Assembly: GCF_004522095.1 (NCBI RefSeq)
Contig: NZ_SPUI01000003.1
Location: forward strand, 1,240,001-1,304,000
Source: Nocardioides sp. 503
GTDB lineage: Bacteria > Actinomycetota > Actinomycetes > Propionibacteriales > Nocardioidaceae
DNA: 64,000 nucleotides
Reading direction: 5' to 3'
Shown here: piece by piece, positions 55,805-64,000 of the stretch
Layout of the letters: each line of letters begins with the position of its first letter
Numbering within the stretch: the stretch's first letter is position 1
Translations under genes and position numbers: made by a program
The notes under the pieces: generated by a model
The model's database searches: none
Told to the model about the DNA's origin: nothing
What the model saw: only the letters and a program-made list of their open reading frames with translations

Positions 55805-57328
55805 GTGCCCGCAGACCTGAAGGACCTCGTCGCCGACCTCCGAGAGCGGCTGGCGGCCGCTCGGCTGGGCGGGAGCGAGGCGGCCCGCACCAAGCACACC
55901 GACCGCGGCAAGCTCCTGGTCCGCGACCGGGTGGACGCGCTGCTGGACCCCGGCAGCCCGTTCCTGGAGCTGAGCCCGCTGGCCGCCACCGGCATGTACG
56001 GCGACGCCGTGCCGAGCGCCGGCGTCGTCACCGGCATCGGGCGCGTGAGCGGGCGCGAGTGCGTGATCGTCGCCAACGACGCCACGGTCAAGGGCGGCAC
56101 CTACTACCCGATGACGGTCAAGAAGCACCTGCGCGCGCAGACCGTCGCCTCCGACAACCACCTGCCGTGCCTCTACCTCGTCGACTCCGGCGGCGCGTTC
56201 CTGCCGATGCAGGACGAGGTCTTCCCCGACCGCGAGCACTTCGGCCGGATCTTCTTCAACCAGGCCAACCTGTCCGCGCGCGGCATCCCGCAGGTCGCCA
56301 GCGTCATGGGCTCCTGCACCGCGGGCGGCGCCTACGTCCCGGCCATGTCCGACGAGACCGTCATCGTGCGTAACCAGGGCACGATCTTCCTCGGCGGCCC
56401 GCCGCTGGTGAAGGCCGCCACCGGCGAGGTCGTCAGCGCCGAGGACCTCGGCGGCGGCGACGTCCACGCGCGCACCTCCGGCGTCGTCGACCACCTCGCC
56501 GACGACGACCGCCACGCGCTGGCGATCGTGCGCAGCATCGTCGACACCTTCGAGCGGCCGGTCACGCGCTCGATCGCGGTGCACGACGTCGAGGAGCCGG
56601 CCGAGGACCCCGCGACGCTCTACGACGTCGTGCCGGCCGACACCCGCACGCCGTACGACGTGCGCGAGGTGATCCGCCGCATCGTCGACGGCAGCCGCTT
56701 CCACGAGTTCAAGAAGCTCTACGCCGAGACCCTGGTGACCGGGTTCGCGCGGATCTGGGGGATGCCCGTCGGCATCGTGGCCAACAACGGCATCCTCTTC
56801 GGGGAGTCGGCCCTCAAGGGCGCGCACTTCATCGAGCTGTGCAACCAGCGCGGCATCCCGCTGGTCTTCCTGCAGAACATCACCGGCTTCATGGTCGGTC
56901 GCGAGTACGAGAACAAGGGCATCGCCCGCGACGGCGCCAAGCTCGTCACCGCGGTCGCCTGCTCGGTGGTCCCCAAGTTCACCGTCGTCATCGGCGGCTC
57001 GTTCGGCGCCGGCAACTACGGCATGTGCGGGCGCGCCTACGACCCGCGCTTCCTGTGGATGTGGCCCAACGCGCGCATCTCGGTCATGGGCGGCGAGCAG
57101 GCCGCCTCGGTCCTCGCGACCGTCGCGGGCCGGCCGGACGACGAGGACCTCAAGGCCCCGATCCGCGAGCAGTACGAGACGCAGGGCTCGCCCTACTACT
57201 CCACCGCCCGCCTCTGGGACGACGGCGTCATCGACCCCGCCGACACCCGCCGGGTGCTCGGCATGGGCCTCGCCGCGGCCGCGAACGCGCCGATCCCCGA
57301 GCCCTCCTACGGCATCTTCCGGATGTGA
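55805..57328 (+). CDS. accD1: Acyl-CoA carboxylase carboxyltransferase subunit (AccD1 type, likely methylcrotonoyl-CoA)
   Basis: 507-residue biotin-dependent carboxyltransferase beta chain. Both crotonase-fold halves are present: first with [19 protein letters not shown] and [16 protein letters not shown], second with [14 protein letters not shown] and [36 protein letters not shown]. The last run and the neighbours (biotin carboxylase, HMG-CoA lyase) favour 3-methylcrotonyl-CoA as substrate, in leucine breakdown. GTG at 55805 has TAACCT six bases upstream and no ribosome-binding site, so is probably leaderless. Repressed via the operators at 55735-55796. Confidence 0.93.
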   Translation: MPADLKDLVADLRERLAAARLGGSEAARTKHTDRGKLLVRDRVDALLDPGSPFLELSPLAATGMYGDAVPSAGVVTGIGRVSGRECVIVANDATVKGGTYYPMTVKKHLRAQTVASDNHLPCLYLVDSGGAFLPMQDEVFPDREHFGRIFFNQANLSARGIPQVASVMGSCTAGGAYVPAMSDETVIVRNQGTIFLGGPPLVKAATGEVVSAEDLGGGDVHARTSGVVDHLADDDRHALAIVRSIVDTFERPVTRSIAVHDVEEPAEDPATLYDVVPADTRTPYDVREVIRRIVDGSRFHEFKKLYAETLVTGFARIWGMPVGIVANNGILFGESALKGAHFIELCNQRGIPLVFLQNITGFMVGREYENKGIARDGAKLVTAVACSVVPKFTVVIGGSFGAGNYGMCGRAYDPRFLWMWPNARISVMGGEQAASVLATVAGRPDDEDLKAPIREQYETQGSPYYSTARLWDDGVIDPADTRRVLGMGLAAAANAPIPEPSYGIFRM

Positions 57329-57341
57329 GATCACCCCACGA

Positions 57342-57380
57342 CGTTCTTCGCTCCCCCGCTGCGCTCCTCCGCGAACAACG
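57342..57380. repeat. Imperfect inverted repeat between accD1 and accA1
   Basis: CGTTCTTCGC (57342-57351) and GCGAACAACG (57371-57380) pair with one mismatch around a pyrimidine-rich centre (TCCCCCGCTGCGCTCCTCC). It lies in the 103-base gap between two genes of one operon. It may be an attenuating hairpin or a dispersed repeat. Confidence 0.6.
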
Positions 57381-57431
57381 CCGCGGGGACCCCGATCCCG
57401 ATAGAGGTGTTCTGCTTTGCTTGATCCGAGC

Positions 57432-59315
57432 ATGAGAGTCCTGATCGCCAACCGCGGCGAGATCGCGGTCCGGATCGCGCGCACCTGCCGCCGGCTCGGG
57501 GTGCCGACCGTCGCGATCTTCACCGACACCGACGCCGACGCGCCCCACGTCAGGGCGTGCGACGAGGCCGGGCGGGTGTCGTCGTACCTCGACATCGACG
57601 AGGTCGTGCAGCAGGCCCGGCGCTTCGGCTGCTCGGCGGTCCACCCCGGCTACGGCTTCCTGTCGGAGCGGGCGCCGTTCGCGGCCGCGCTGGAGGCCGC
57701 CGGGCTCAAGCTCGTCGGGCCCTCGGCGGCCGTCATGGAGCAGATGGGCCGCAAGGACGCCGCGCGCGAGATCGCCGTGGCCGCCGGCGTCCCGGTGGTG
57801 CCCACCGGTGACGACGCGCCGTTCCCGGTGCTGGTGAAGGCCGCCGCGGGCGGCGGCGGCAAGGGGATGCGCGTCGTGCGCTCCGCCGACGAGATGGACG
57901 AGGCCGTCGCGGCGGCCAGGCGCGAGGCGCTGTCGGCGTTCGGCGACGACACCATGCTCGTCGAGAAGTACGTCGAGCGCGGCCGTCACATCGAGGTCCA
58001 GGTGCTCGCCGACGCCCACGGCAACGTGGTGCACCTCTTCGAGCGCGACTGCTCCACCCAGCGCCGGCACCAGAAGGTCCTGGAGGAGGCGCCGGCCCCG
58101 ACGATCACCGCCGAGGTCCGCGAGCTGGTGACCTCCAGCGCGGTCGCGCTGGCCGCCCACGTCGGCTACGAGAACGCCGGCACGGTGGAGTTCCTCCTGG
58201 ACAGCGACACGGGGGAGGCCTACTTCCTGGAGATGAACACCCGCCTCCAGGTCGAGCACCCCGTCACCGAGGCCGTCGTGCTGGTCGACGGCGAGAGCCT
58301 CGACCTCGTCGAGCTCCAGCTCCGCGTCGCCGCGGGTGAGCCCCTGCCGTTCGGTCAGTCCGACGTCACCGTCTCTGGCCACGCCATCGAGGCGCGCGTC
58401 TACGCCGAGGACTCCTTCGGCGGCTTCCTGCCCCAGGCCGGTACGGCGAGCATCGTGCGCTGGCCCTCGGGCCCGGGCGTCCGGGTCGACCACGCCCTGG
58501 AGAGCGGCCAGGTCGTGAGCACGTCGTACGACCCGATGCTCGGCAAGGTGATCGCCCACGGGCCCGACCGCGAGAGCGCCCGTGACGCGCTCGTGGCGGC
58601 GCTGGAGGAGACCGCGGTCCTCGGGCTGACCACCAACACCGGCTTCCTGCGCACGCTCGTGGAGAGCGAGGCGTTCCGCGACGCGAGCATCGACACCGCC
58701 TGGCTCGACCGCGTCGACATCGGCACCGACGTCCCGGCACCCCGGGCCGACGTGCCGCGGGCGATGGCCGCCTGGGTGTCGGCGATGATCACCGCCTTCG
58801 ACGCCGGTCACCCGTTCCAGGCCGACGGCTTCCGGCTCGGCGGCCCGCCCGCGCCGACCCTGGTCGAGCTCGACCGCGACGTCTCCGTCGACCGCCACGC
58901 CGGCACCGTCGACGGCGTGCCGTTCGTGGTGCTCAGCGCGGCGGACCACGTCGTCGACGCGGTCGTCGACGGCCAGCGCGAGCGCGCGGTCGTCAACGTC
59001 CAGCCCGACGTCGTCGACGTGTCCTACCGGGGGCAGCGCTTCGTGCTGACGCCACCCGACCGCCTCGCCGACGCGGTCGCGGCCGGGGACGGCGTCCTGG
59101 TCGCCCCGATGCCGGGCACGGTGCTGGACGTCCGCGTCGCCGAGGGCCAGCAGGTCGCCGAGGGTGACGTGCTGGGGATGATGGAGGCGATGAAGATGGA
59201 GCTCACCCTGAAGGCGCCGTTCGCCGGCACCGTCACCGCCGTCGGCGCCGCCGCCGGCCAGCAGGTCGCGCTCGGGGCGCGGCTGTTCGTCGTCGAGCCG
59301 GAGGAGGCCCCGTGA
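57432..59315 (+). CDS. accA1: Acyl-CoA carboxylase alpha subunit: biotin carboxylase plus biotin carrier
   Basis: 627 residues. Biotin carboxylase domain about 1-450: NRGEIAVRIARTCRRLG, HPGYGFLSERAPFAAA, AAAGGGGKGMRVV (ATP loop) and EMNTRLQVEHPVTEAV. C-terminal biotin carrier with EAMKM, Lys588 being biotinylated. It carboxylates biotin for AccD1. I chose the ATG at 57432 because the protein then starts MRVLIANRGEIA like its relatives; an upstream TTG at 57417 is less likely. Overlaps the HMG-CoA lyase gene by 4 bases. Confidence 0.94.
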   Translation: MRVLIANRGEIAVRIARTCRRLGVPTVAIFTDTDADAPHVRACDEAGRVSSYLDIDEVVQQARRFGCSAVHPGYGFLSERAPFAAALEAAGLKLVGPSAAVMEQMGRKDAAREIAVAAGVPVVPTGDDAPFPVLVKAAAGGGGKGMRVVRSADEMDEAVAAARREALSAFGDDTMLVEKYVERGRHIEVQVLADAHGNVVHLFERDCSTQRRHQKVLEEAPAPTITAEVRELVTSSAVALAAHVGYENAGTVEFLLDSDTGEAYFLEMNTRLQVEHPVTEAVVLVDGESLDLVELQLRVAAGEPLPFGQSDVTVSGHAIEARVYAEDSFGGFLPQAGTASIVRWPSGPGVRVDHALESGQVVSTSYDPMLGKVIAHGPDRESARDALVAALEETAVLGLTTNTGFLRTLVESEAFRDASIDTAWLDRVDIGTDVPAPRADVPRAMAAWVSAMITAFDAGHPFQADGFRLGGPPAPTLVELDRDVSVDRHAGTVDGVPFVVLSAADHVVDAVVDGQRERAVVNVQPDVVDVSYRGQRFVLTPPDRLADAVAAGDGVLVAPMPGTVLDVRVAEGQQVAEGDVLGMMEAMKMELTLKAPFAGTVTAVGAAAGQQVALGARLFVVEPEEAP

Positions 59316-60232
59316 GCGCGCTGCCGGAGCAGGTCACGATCTACGAGGTCGGTCCGCGCGACGGCCTCCAGAACGAGAAGGCGCTGGTCCCCACCGACGT
59401 CAAGGCGCAGTTCGTACGCCGCCTGGTCGCCGCCGGCCTGCCGGTCGTCGAGGCCACGAGCTTCGTGCACCCGAAGTGGGTGCCCCAGCTCGCCGACGCC
59501 GCGGAGCTGATGGAGCTGCTCGGCGACGAGGGCCGCGACCACCCGGTGCTGGTGCCCAACGAGCGCGGGCTGGACCGGGCGCTGGAGCTGGGGATGCGCC
59601 ACATCGCGATCTTCGGCTCGGCCACCGAGACCTTCGCCCAGGCCAACCTCAACCGCAGCCTGGACGAGCAGTTCGCGATGTTCGAGCCGACCGTCCGGCG
59701 CGCGCGCGACGCCGGCCTCGACGTCCGCGCCTACGTCTCGATGTGCTTCGGCGATCCGTGGGAGGGCGCCGTGCCGGTCGAGCAGGTCGTCGGCGTCGGC
59801 AAGCGGCTCTTCGACCTCGGGGCCAGCCAGCTCAGCCTGGGCGACACGATCGGTGTCGGCACCGCCAACCAGGTGACCGCGCTCGTGGCGGCGTTCGGCG
59901 CCGCCGGGATGTCCACCGACCAGCTGGCGCTGCACTTCCACGACACCTACGGCCAGGCCCTCGCCAACGCCCACGCCGGGCTGCAGGCCGGCGTCACGAC
60001 GTTCGACGCCAGCGCCGGCGGTCTGGGCGGCTGCCCCTACGCCAAGAGCGCCACCGGCAACCTCGCCACCGAGGACCTCGTGTGGCTGCTCACCGGCCTG
60101 GGCATCGAGCACGGCGTCGACCTCGACCAGCTGGTCGCGACCAGCGCCTGGATGGCCGAGCAGCTCGGACGGCCCAGCCCCTCGGCGGTGGTGCGGGCGC
60201 TCAGCCCGGGTGCGGCAGAATCAGCCGGGTGA
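59312..60232 (+). CDS. hmgL: Hydroxymethylglutaryl-CoA lyase
   Basis: 306 residues. Cleaves HMG-CoA to acetyl-CoA and acetoacetate, the last step of leucine breakdown. Seen: YEVGPRDGLQNEKALV at the N-terminus, EATSFVHPKWVPQLAD, HFHDTYGQALANAHAGL and GLGGCPYAKSATGNLATED with catalytic Cys241. GTG at 59312 overlaps the accA1 stop as GTGA, and its own stop overlaps the next start as GTGA (60229-60232). With accD1 and accA1 this completes conversion of methylcrotonyl-CoA apart from methylglutaconyl-CoA hydratase, not seen here. Confidence 0.95.
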   Translation: MSALPEQVTIYEVGPRDGLQNEKALVPTDVKAQFVRRLVAAGLPVVEATSFVHPKWVPQLADAAELMELLGDEGRDHPVLVPNERGLDRALELGMRHIAIFGSATETFAQANLNRSLDEQFAMFEPTVRRARDAGLDVRAYVSMCFGDPWEGAVPVEQVVGVGKRLFDLGASQLSLGDTIGVGTANQVTALVAAFGAAGMSTDQLALHFHDTYGQALANAHAGLQAGVTTFDASAGGLGGCPYAKSATGNLATEDLVWLLTGLGIEHGVDLDQLVATSAWMAEQLGRPSPSAVVRALSPGAAESAG

Positions 60233-61320
60233 GTGCCAAGCGACGCGTCTTCCTGCACGTCGGAGCCCCCAAGACCGGCACCACCTACGTCCAGGACCGC
60301 CTCGCGCTCAACGCCAAGCTGCTCGCCGACCACGACGTGCACTTCCCGACCCGTCCGCCGCGGGTCAACGCCACGCTGTTCCACTTCCGGGCCGCGCTCG
60401 ACCTGCTCGGCCAGGACTGGGGCGGCCATCCCGGCCACGCACGCGGCAGCTGGGACGCGATGGTGCGCCGCGTACGGCGCCGCAGCGGCACCGTCGTCAT
60501 CAGCCACGAGATCCTGGCCCCGGCCCCGGCCGACGCGATCGTGCGCGCCAAGCGGGACCTGGCCGACGCCGAGCTCCACATCGTCTACAGCGCCCGCGAC
60601 CTGGCGCGCCAGATCCCCGCGGCGTGGCAGGAGTCGGTCAAGCAGGGCCGGCGCTGGACCTACCGCCGCTTCCTCGACGGCCTCGAGAAGGACAGGCCCT
60701 GGTTCTACCGCGCCTTCGACCTGCCCAGCGTGCTCAGCGCCTGGGGGGCCGGCCTGGACCCGGCGCACGTGCACGTCGTGACCGTGCCGCCCTCGGGTTC
60801 CGGCGGCGACGAGCTCTGGCTGCGCTTCTGCGCGGTCCTCGGCATCGACCCGGCCTGGGCGCCGCGCGACAGCGAGCTGGTCAACGAGTCGCTGGGGGTC
60901 GCCGAGACCCAGGTCGTCCGGCGCCTCAACCGGAGCATGGACCGCGCCACCCGCCGCGAGTCGACGTTCGACGAGCTGATCCGCGAGATGCTCGCCCACA
61001 ACGAGCTCGTGGGGCGGGTCTCGCCGCCGGTGCGGATGCCGCCGCGGCTCCAGCCCTGGGCCGAGGCCGAGACCGGACGCTGGGTGGAGTGGATCGAGCA
61101 GAGCGGCGTCGACGTCGTCGGCGACGTCGCGGACCTGCGTCCGCTGCCCCTGCCCGCAGGCGAGCGCTACGTCGACCCCGACAAGGTGTCCACCAAGCAG
61201 CAGCTGCGGGTGGCGATGGACGCGCTCACCGCCATGACCCACGAGGCCGCCCGGCGCCCCGACCCCGACCAGCAGCTCATCAAGAAGGTCCGCACCCACG
61301 CGAAGCGGATCCGCGAGTAG
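60229..61320 (+). CDS. Sulfotransferase-like protein 1
   Basis: 363 residues. N-terminal PAPS-binding loop FLHVGAPKTGTTYVQDRL (5'-phosphosulfate-like motif) and a later ISHEIL motif that may contact the 3'-phosphate, plus YSARDLARQIPAAWQESVKQG. Likely transfers sulfate to a carbohydrate or lipid, but the acceptor is unknown. GTG at 60229 overlaps the HMG-CoA lyase stop; CAGAAT (60216-60221) seven bases upstream may be a second, internal promoter. It and the next two genes overlap end to end. It resembles the protein at 62468-63682 from start to about residue 330. Confidence 0.85.
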   Translation: MSAKRRVFLHVGAPKTGTTYVQDRLALNAKLLADHDVHFPTRPPRVNATLFHFRAALDLLGQDWGGHPGHARGSWDAMVRRVRRRSGTVVISHEILAPAPADAIVRAKRDLADAELHIVYSARDLARQIPAAWQESVKQGRRWTYRRFLDGLEKDRPWFYRAFDLPSVLSAWGAGLDPAHVHVVTVPPSGSGGDELWLRFCAVLGIDPAWAPRDSELVNESLGVAETQVVRRLNRSMDRATRRESTFDELIREMLAHNELVGRVSPPVRMPPRLQPWAEAETGRWVEWIEQSGVDVVGDVADLRPLPLPAGERYVDPDKVSTKQQLRVAMDALTAMTHEAARRPDPDQQLIKKVRTHAKRIRE

Positions 61321-62471
61321 TGGCCGGCGACGACGGCCGGCGGCGCGCGTGGGGGTGGGTCGCCCACCTGCGCGACGGGGGTACGACGCCGTGGGCCGGC
61401 TGGCACGCCGAGGCCGAGCGCGGCCCCTACCTGCCCGGTGCCCAGCAGCTCGAGCTCCTGCGCCGCCTCAACCTCGCAGGCAGGCCCTCGGCCGCGCTGG
61501 TCGACCGCGTCCTCTCCGCCAGCGCCCCCGGACGCGGCACGCCCGACCTCGAGCTGGTCGGCGCCGACTCGGGCTCGGCCTTCGGCCCCCGTCCGGTCGA
61601 CCCCGCGCAGCTGCCCGAGGTCGAGCTGACCCGGGTGGCGAGCAGCCTGGTGGCCGACGACCTCGTCACCGCCGGCACGCCGGCCCTCCGCGAGCCGGCG
61701 TTCGTGCGGCCCTGGCGCACCCGCTACCGCCTGGTGGGCGACCCGTGGCTGGCCGACCCCGCGCGCGACGCGCTGACCGCCCGCGGCCGGCCGCCCGGTG
61801 GGCGCGGCGCCGTCGTGCTCGTGCTCGGGACCGACCTGGCCACGATGGTCGCCGACGTCTGGACCGCCCGCGCGTTCGGCGCCGGCGTCGCGTCGTGGCG
61901 CGAGTGGCTCGACCCGCTCGCCCGTGCCCGCAGCGTGCCGCCGCGGGTCGACCTCCCACGGACGGCGACCGCCTGGGCCGGACGCGTCGGCGCGGGCCGG
62001 GTTCGGGTGGTCCTCGACCCCGCCGCGCTGCCCCGCCTCGTGGGCGTACGCCGGTCGCTGCCGGCCCGGCCGCGCCCGAGCGCCGACGCGACCGACCTCG
62101 CCCGCCGGGTGGGGGCGGTGCTCGGCATCCTGGTGCTCCCGCAGCGCCGCACCGAGCTGCTGCGCCGCTCGCTGCTGCCGCGCCTGCTCGAGGGTCCCGG
62201 GGCACCCGGCGCACCGCTCGCCGTACCTCCTCAGCACGCCGACTGGGCCCTCGACCGGGCCGCCCGGATGCGCGACGACCTGACCGGCGCTGGCTACGCT
62301 GTCCACGGCGACCCGGACCTGCTGCTGCCCCGCCGCGAGGACCTCGCGGCCGCGACGGCCGGCCCGACCGAGTCGGGGGTGCTGGAGCTCGCGCTCCGGC
62401 TGCTGCTGGGGTCGGGGGACCGGCCGGCCGACACGTCCGACAGGCCCACGGAGAGGGAGGGGCACCGATGA
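61320..62471 (+). CDS. Unrecognised protein between two sulfotransferase-like genes
   Basis: 383 residues rich in Arg, Ala and Pro, no family recognised. It reads like a soluble, alpha/beta protein: WGWVAHLRDGGTTPWAGW near the start, a hydrophobic strand GRGAVVLVLGTDLATMVADVW near the middle (possible Rossmann or nucleotide-binding beta strand), and VRVVLDPAALPRLVGVRRSL. No signal peptide or membrane span is obvious. GTG at 61320 overlaps the previous stop by one base (TAGTG) and its stop overlaps the next start as ATGA, so its dose is tied to both sulfotransferases. A helper or acceptor-handling protein is a guess. Confidence 0.78.
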   Translation: MAGDDGRRRAWGWVAHLRDGGTTPWAGWHAEAERGPYLPGAQQLELLRRLNLAGRPSAALVDRVLSASAPGRGTPDLELVGADSGSAFGPRPVDPAQLPEVELTRVASSLVADDLVTAGTPALREPAFVRPWRTRYRLVGDPWLADPARDALTARGRPPGGRGAVVLVLGTDLATMVADVWTARAFGAGVASWREWLDPLARARSVPPRVDLPRTATAWAGRVGAGRVRVVLDPAALPRLVGVRRSLPARPRPSADATDLARRVGAVLGILVLPQRRTELLRRSLLPRLLEGPGAPGAPLAVPPQHADWALDRAARMRDDLTGAGYAVHGDPDLLLPRREDLAAATAGPTESGVLELALRLLLGSGDRPADTSDRPTEREGHR

Positions 62472-63682
62472 CGCGGCGCGTGCTGCTGCACGTCGGCACC
62501 CCCAAGACCGGCACGTCGTACCTCCAGGACGTGCTGTTCCGCAACCGTCCGACGCTGGCGAGTGCGGGGATCCTCTACCCCGCCGACCGCTTCGACGGCC
62601 ACTTCCTCGCCGCGCTCGACCTGATGCGACTGCCGTGGGGCGGGCTGGAGCGGGAGGCGATCGGCGCCTGGGACCGGCTCGCCACGCAGGTGCGGGCCCA
62701 CCCCGGCACCTCGATCATCAGCCACGAGATCCTCGCCGCGGCCTCGCGCTCGCAGGTGGGCCAGGCGATGGAGTCGCTGGGCCACGGCAGCGGCACCGAG
62801 GTGCACGTCGTCCTGTCGGTGCGCGACCTGGTGCGCCAGGTGCCGGCGGAGTGGCAGGAGAACGTCAAGCACCGCAGCACGATCAGCTACCAGCGCTTCC
62901 TGCGGCAGATCCGGGACCCCGCGCGGCGCGGCCGGATCTCCAGCTGGTTCTGGAGCGTGCAGGAGATCCCCGACATCCTCAACCGCTGGGGCCTCGACCT
63001 GCCGCCCGAGCACGTGCACCTGGTGACCGTGCCTCCGCGCGGTGGCGACCGCGAGCTGCTGTGGAAGCGCTTCAGCCACGTGCTCGGGCTCGACGGCCTG
63101 GACCTCGACCTCGAGGCGGAGCGGGTCAACCCCTCGCTGGGCGTCCCGGAGACCGCGCTCATCCGGCGGATCAACCGCGCGGCCAACCGTCAGGTCGCGC
63201 CGGTCGACTACCGTCCGCTCGTGCGCGAGCTGCTCGCCCACCAGACGCTCTCGCGGCGCACCCGCTCGCCGCGCCTCGCGCTGCCGCCCGACGTCCACCC
63301 GTGGGTGCGCGACCTCGAGGACGCCTGGGTCACCGAGATCCGCGAGCGCGGCTACGACGTGGTCGGCGACCTCGAGGACCTGCGCGGGGGTCCGCCGCCC
63401 CGGCGGTGGGCCAACCCCGACTCACCGGTCGAGAAGCAGGTCGCCCGCGCCGCGGTCGACGCGGTCAAGGCGCTGCTGCTGGAGAACGCCCGTCTGCAGC
63501 AGGAGGTCCGCGACGTGCGGGGCGAGCTCGACGAGGCCTACCGCGCCCTGGAGCGGTCCTACCTCCGACCGACGTACCGCGCGCGCGCCAAGGCCGTACG
63601 CCGCCTGCAGGCCTCGGCGATGGGCCGCAACGCGCTGCAGGCCTACCGAGCGGCGCGGGGCAGGAACTCCCGGTCGGCGTAG
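62468..63682 (+). CDS. Sulfotransferase-like protein 2 with C-terminal coiled coil
   Basis: 404 residues. PAPS loop VLLHVGTPKTGTSYLQDVL, ISHEILAAAS, SVRDLVRQVPAEWQENVKH, and HLVTVPPRGGDRELLWKRF all match protein 1 at 60229. It has an additional C-terminal segment of about 60 residues (NARLQQEVRDVRGELDEAY) predicted to form a coiled coil, then a basic end. This may target or oligomerise the enzyme. ATG at 62468 overlaps the unknown gene as ATGA. Its last 40 bases overlap the convergent EcsC-like gene (63643-63682). Confidence 0.86.
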   Translation: MTRRVLLHVGTPKTGTSYLQDVLFRNRPTLASAGILYPADRFDGHFLAALDLMRLPWGGLEREAIGAWDRLATQVRAHPGTSIISHEILAAASRSQVGQAMESLGHGSGTEVHVVLSVRDLVRQVPAEWQENVKHRSTISYQRFLRQIRDPARRGRISSWFWSVQEIPDILNRWGLDLPPEHVHLVTVPPRGGDRELLWKRFSHVLGLDGLDLDLEAERVNPSLGVPETALIRRINRAANRQVAPVDYRPLVRELLAHQTLSRRTRSPRLALPPDVHPWVRDLEDAWVTEIRERGYDVVGDLEDLRGGPPPRRWANPDSPVEKQVARAAVDAVKALLLENARLQQEVRDVRGELDEAYRALERSYLRPTYRARAKAVRRLQASAMGRNALQAYRAARGRNSRSA

Positions 63683-64000
63683 CGGCCGATCTTCCAGGTG
63701 AGGTAGCCGTCGGCGCCCATGCCAACGATGCCGCCCACGACCGGCACGCGACGCCCGATCGTGATCGCGAGGCGCTTGCCGGCGACCTTGGTGATCAGGT
63801 CGGAGGCGACCTCGGTGGAGATGACCTGGTCGAGGGCGGCGTCGTGCACCGGCGCGGTGGCCAGCGCCATCGGCGGCGCGGGCAGCTTCTTCTTCTTGAC
63901 CAGCGAGGTGACGGAGTCCTCGCCGAGGATGGTCACGAGCAGCGCGTTGCGCACGCGGGGGTCGTCGAGGTCGTAGCCGCGCAGGTGCGCGATCGCGGCG
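63643..64000 (-). CDS. EcsC-family protein (N-terminus beyond window)
   Basis: About 119 C-terminal residues are visible, reading on to the right edge: AHLRGYDLDDPRVRNALLVTILG, SLVKKKKLPAPP and VPVVGGIVGMGADGYLTWKIGRYADREF. This run matches the EcsC-type domain of ABC-transporter-associated or secretion-linked proteins; its role is unclear. The GTG at 63954 falls inside a longer open frame and is probably not the start. Tail-to-tail overlap of 40 bases with sulfotransferase-like gene 2. Confidence 0.8.
   Translation of the reverse strand, partial: AAIAHLRGYDLDDPRVRNALLVTILGEDSVTSLVKKKKLPAPPMALATAPVHDAALDQVISTEVASDLITKVAGKRLAITIGRRVPVVGGIVGMGADGYLTWKIGRYADREFLPRAAR

Overview
The window looks like a chromosomal segment of a high-GC actinobacterium, most probably a Nocardioides-like member of the Propionibacteriales. 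This rests on very high GC with C/G-ending codons, the actinobacterial pknB-pknA-pbpA-rodA-pstP-fha cluster, many GTG starts, an AlkB-rubredoxin fusion, and short palindromic intergenic repeats. The genus is an inference. I see no rRNA, CRISPR array, transposase, phage gene or replication origin. No stretch over about 300 bases lacks a gene; the longest gap is about 220 bases.

Layout. 1-8424 (minus): cell-wall and division signalling operon: Ser/Thr kinases PknB (cut by the window edge) and PknA, penicillin-binding protein, RodA/FtsW flippase-polymerase, PP2C phosphatase and two FHA proteins, mostly with overlapping or near-touching ends. 8583-8665: tRNA-Leu(CAG) with a terminator. 8761-11089: an ECF sigma factor and its CU044_5270-type partner plus a small acetyltransferase, punctuated by three copies of one palindrome. 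11218-18805: a secreted repeat protein, a SpoIIE-type phosphatase, two SDRs, nitroreductase, glutathione peroxidase and SRPBCC genes. 18899-23390: MMPL exporter with its TetR regulator, and an ACT-domain malic enzyme. 24258-27712: drug-type ABC exporter and a VWA lipoprotein. 27789-31268: AlkB-rubredoxin, a TetR regulator and an MFS exporter. 31315-37883: M15 peptidase-like lipoprotein, DedA, DCC protein, quinone oxidoreductase, ComB-like phosphatase, ABM monooxygenase and M13 peptidase.

37896-40849: a double-HTH LuxR regulator flanked by two paralogous secreted proteins. 41485-48812: two MFS carriers around a RecQ-phosphoribosyltransferase fusion, a membrane protein and a DapB-like reductase behind a KstR-like box. 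48910-53710: glutathione peroxidase with a phosphopantetheinyl transferase, then a SNF2 helicase with a SWIM protein. 55154-60232: TetR regulator divergent from a leucine/acyl-CoA carboxylase operon (accD1-accA1-hmgL). 60229-63682: a tightly coupled module of two sulfotransferase-like proteins around an unrecognised protein. An EcsC-family gene runs off the right edge.

Two themes cut across the window. Convergent gene ends carry elaborate hairpins, two of which share the same arm sequence (CATGTAACACGTCG). Many first genes have a TANNNT-like -10 box ending 6-7 bases before the start codon and often no Shine-Dalgarno sequence, which suggests widespread leaderless transcripts. In several of these the -10 box lies inside a palindromic operator.
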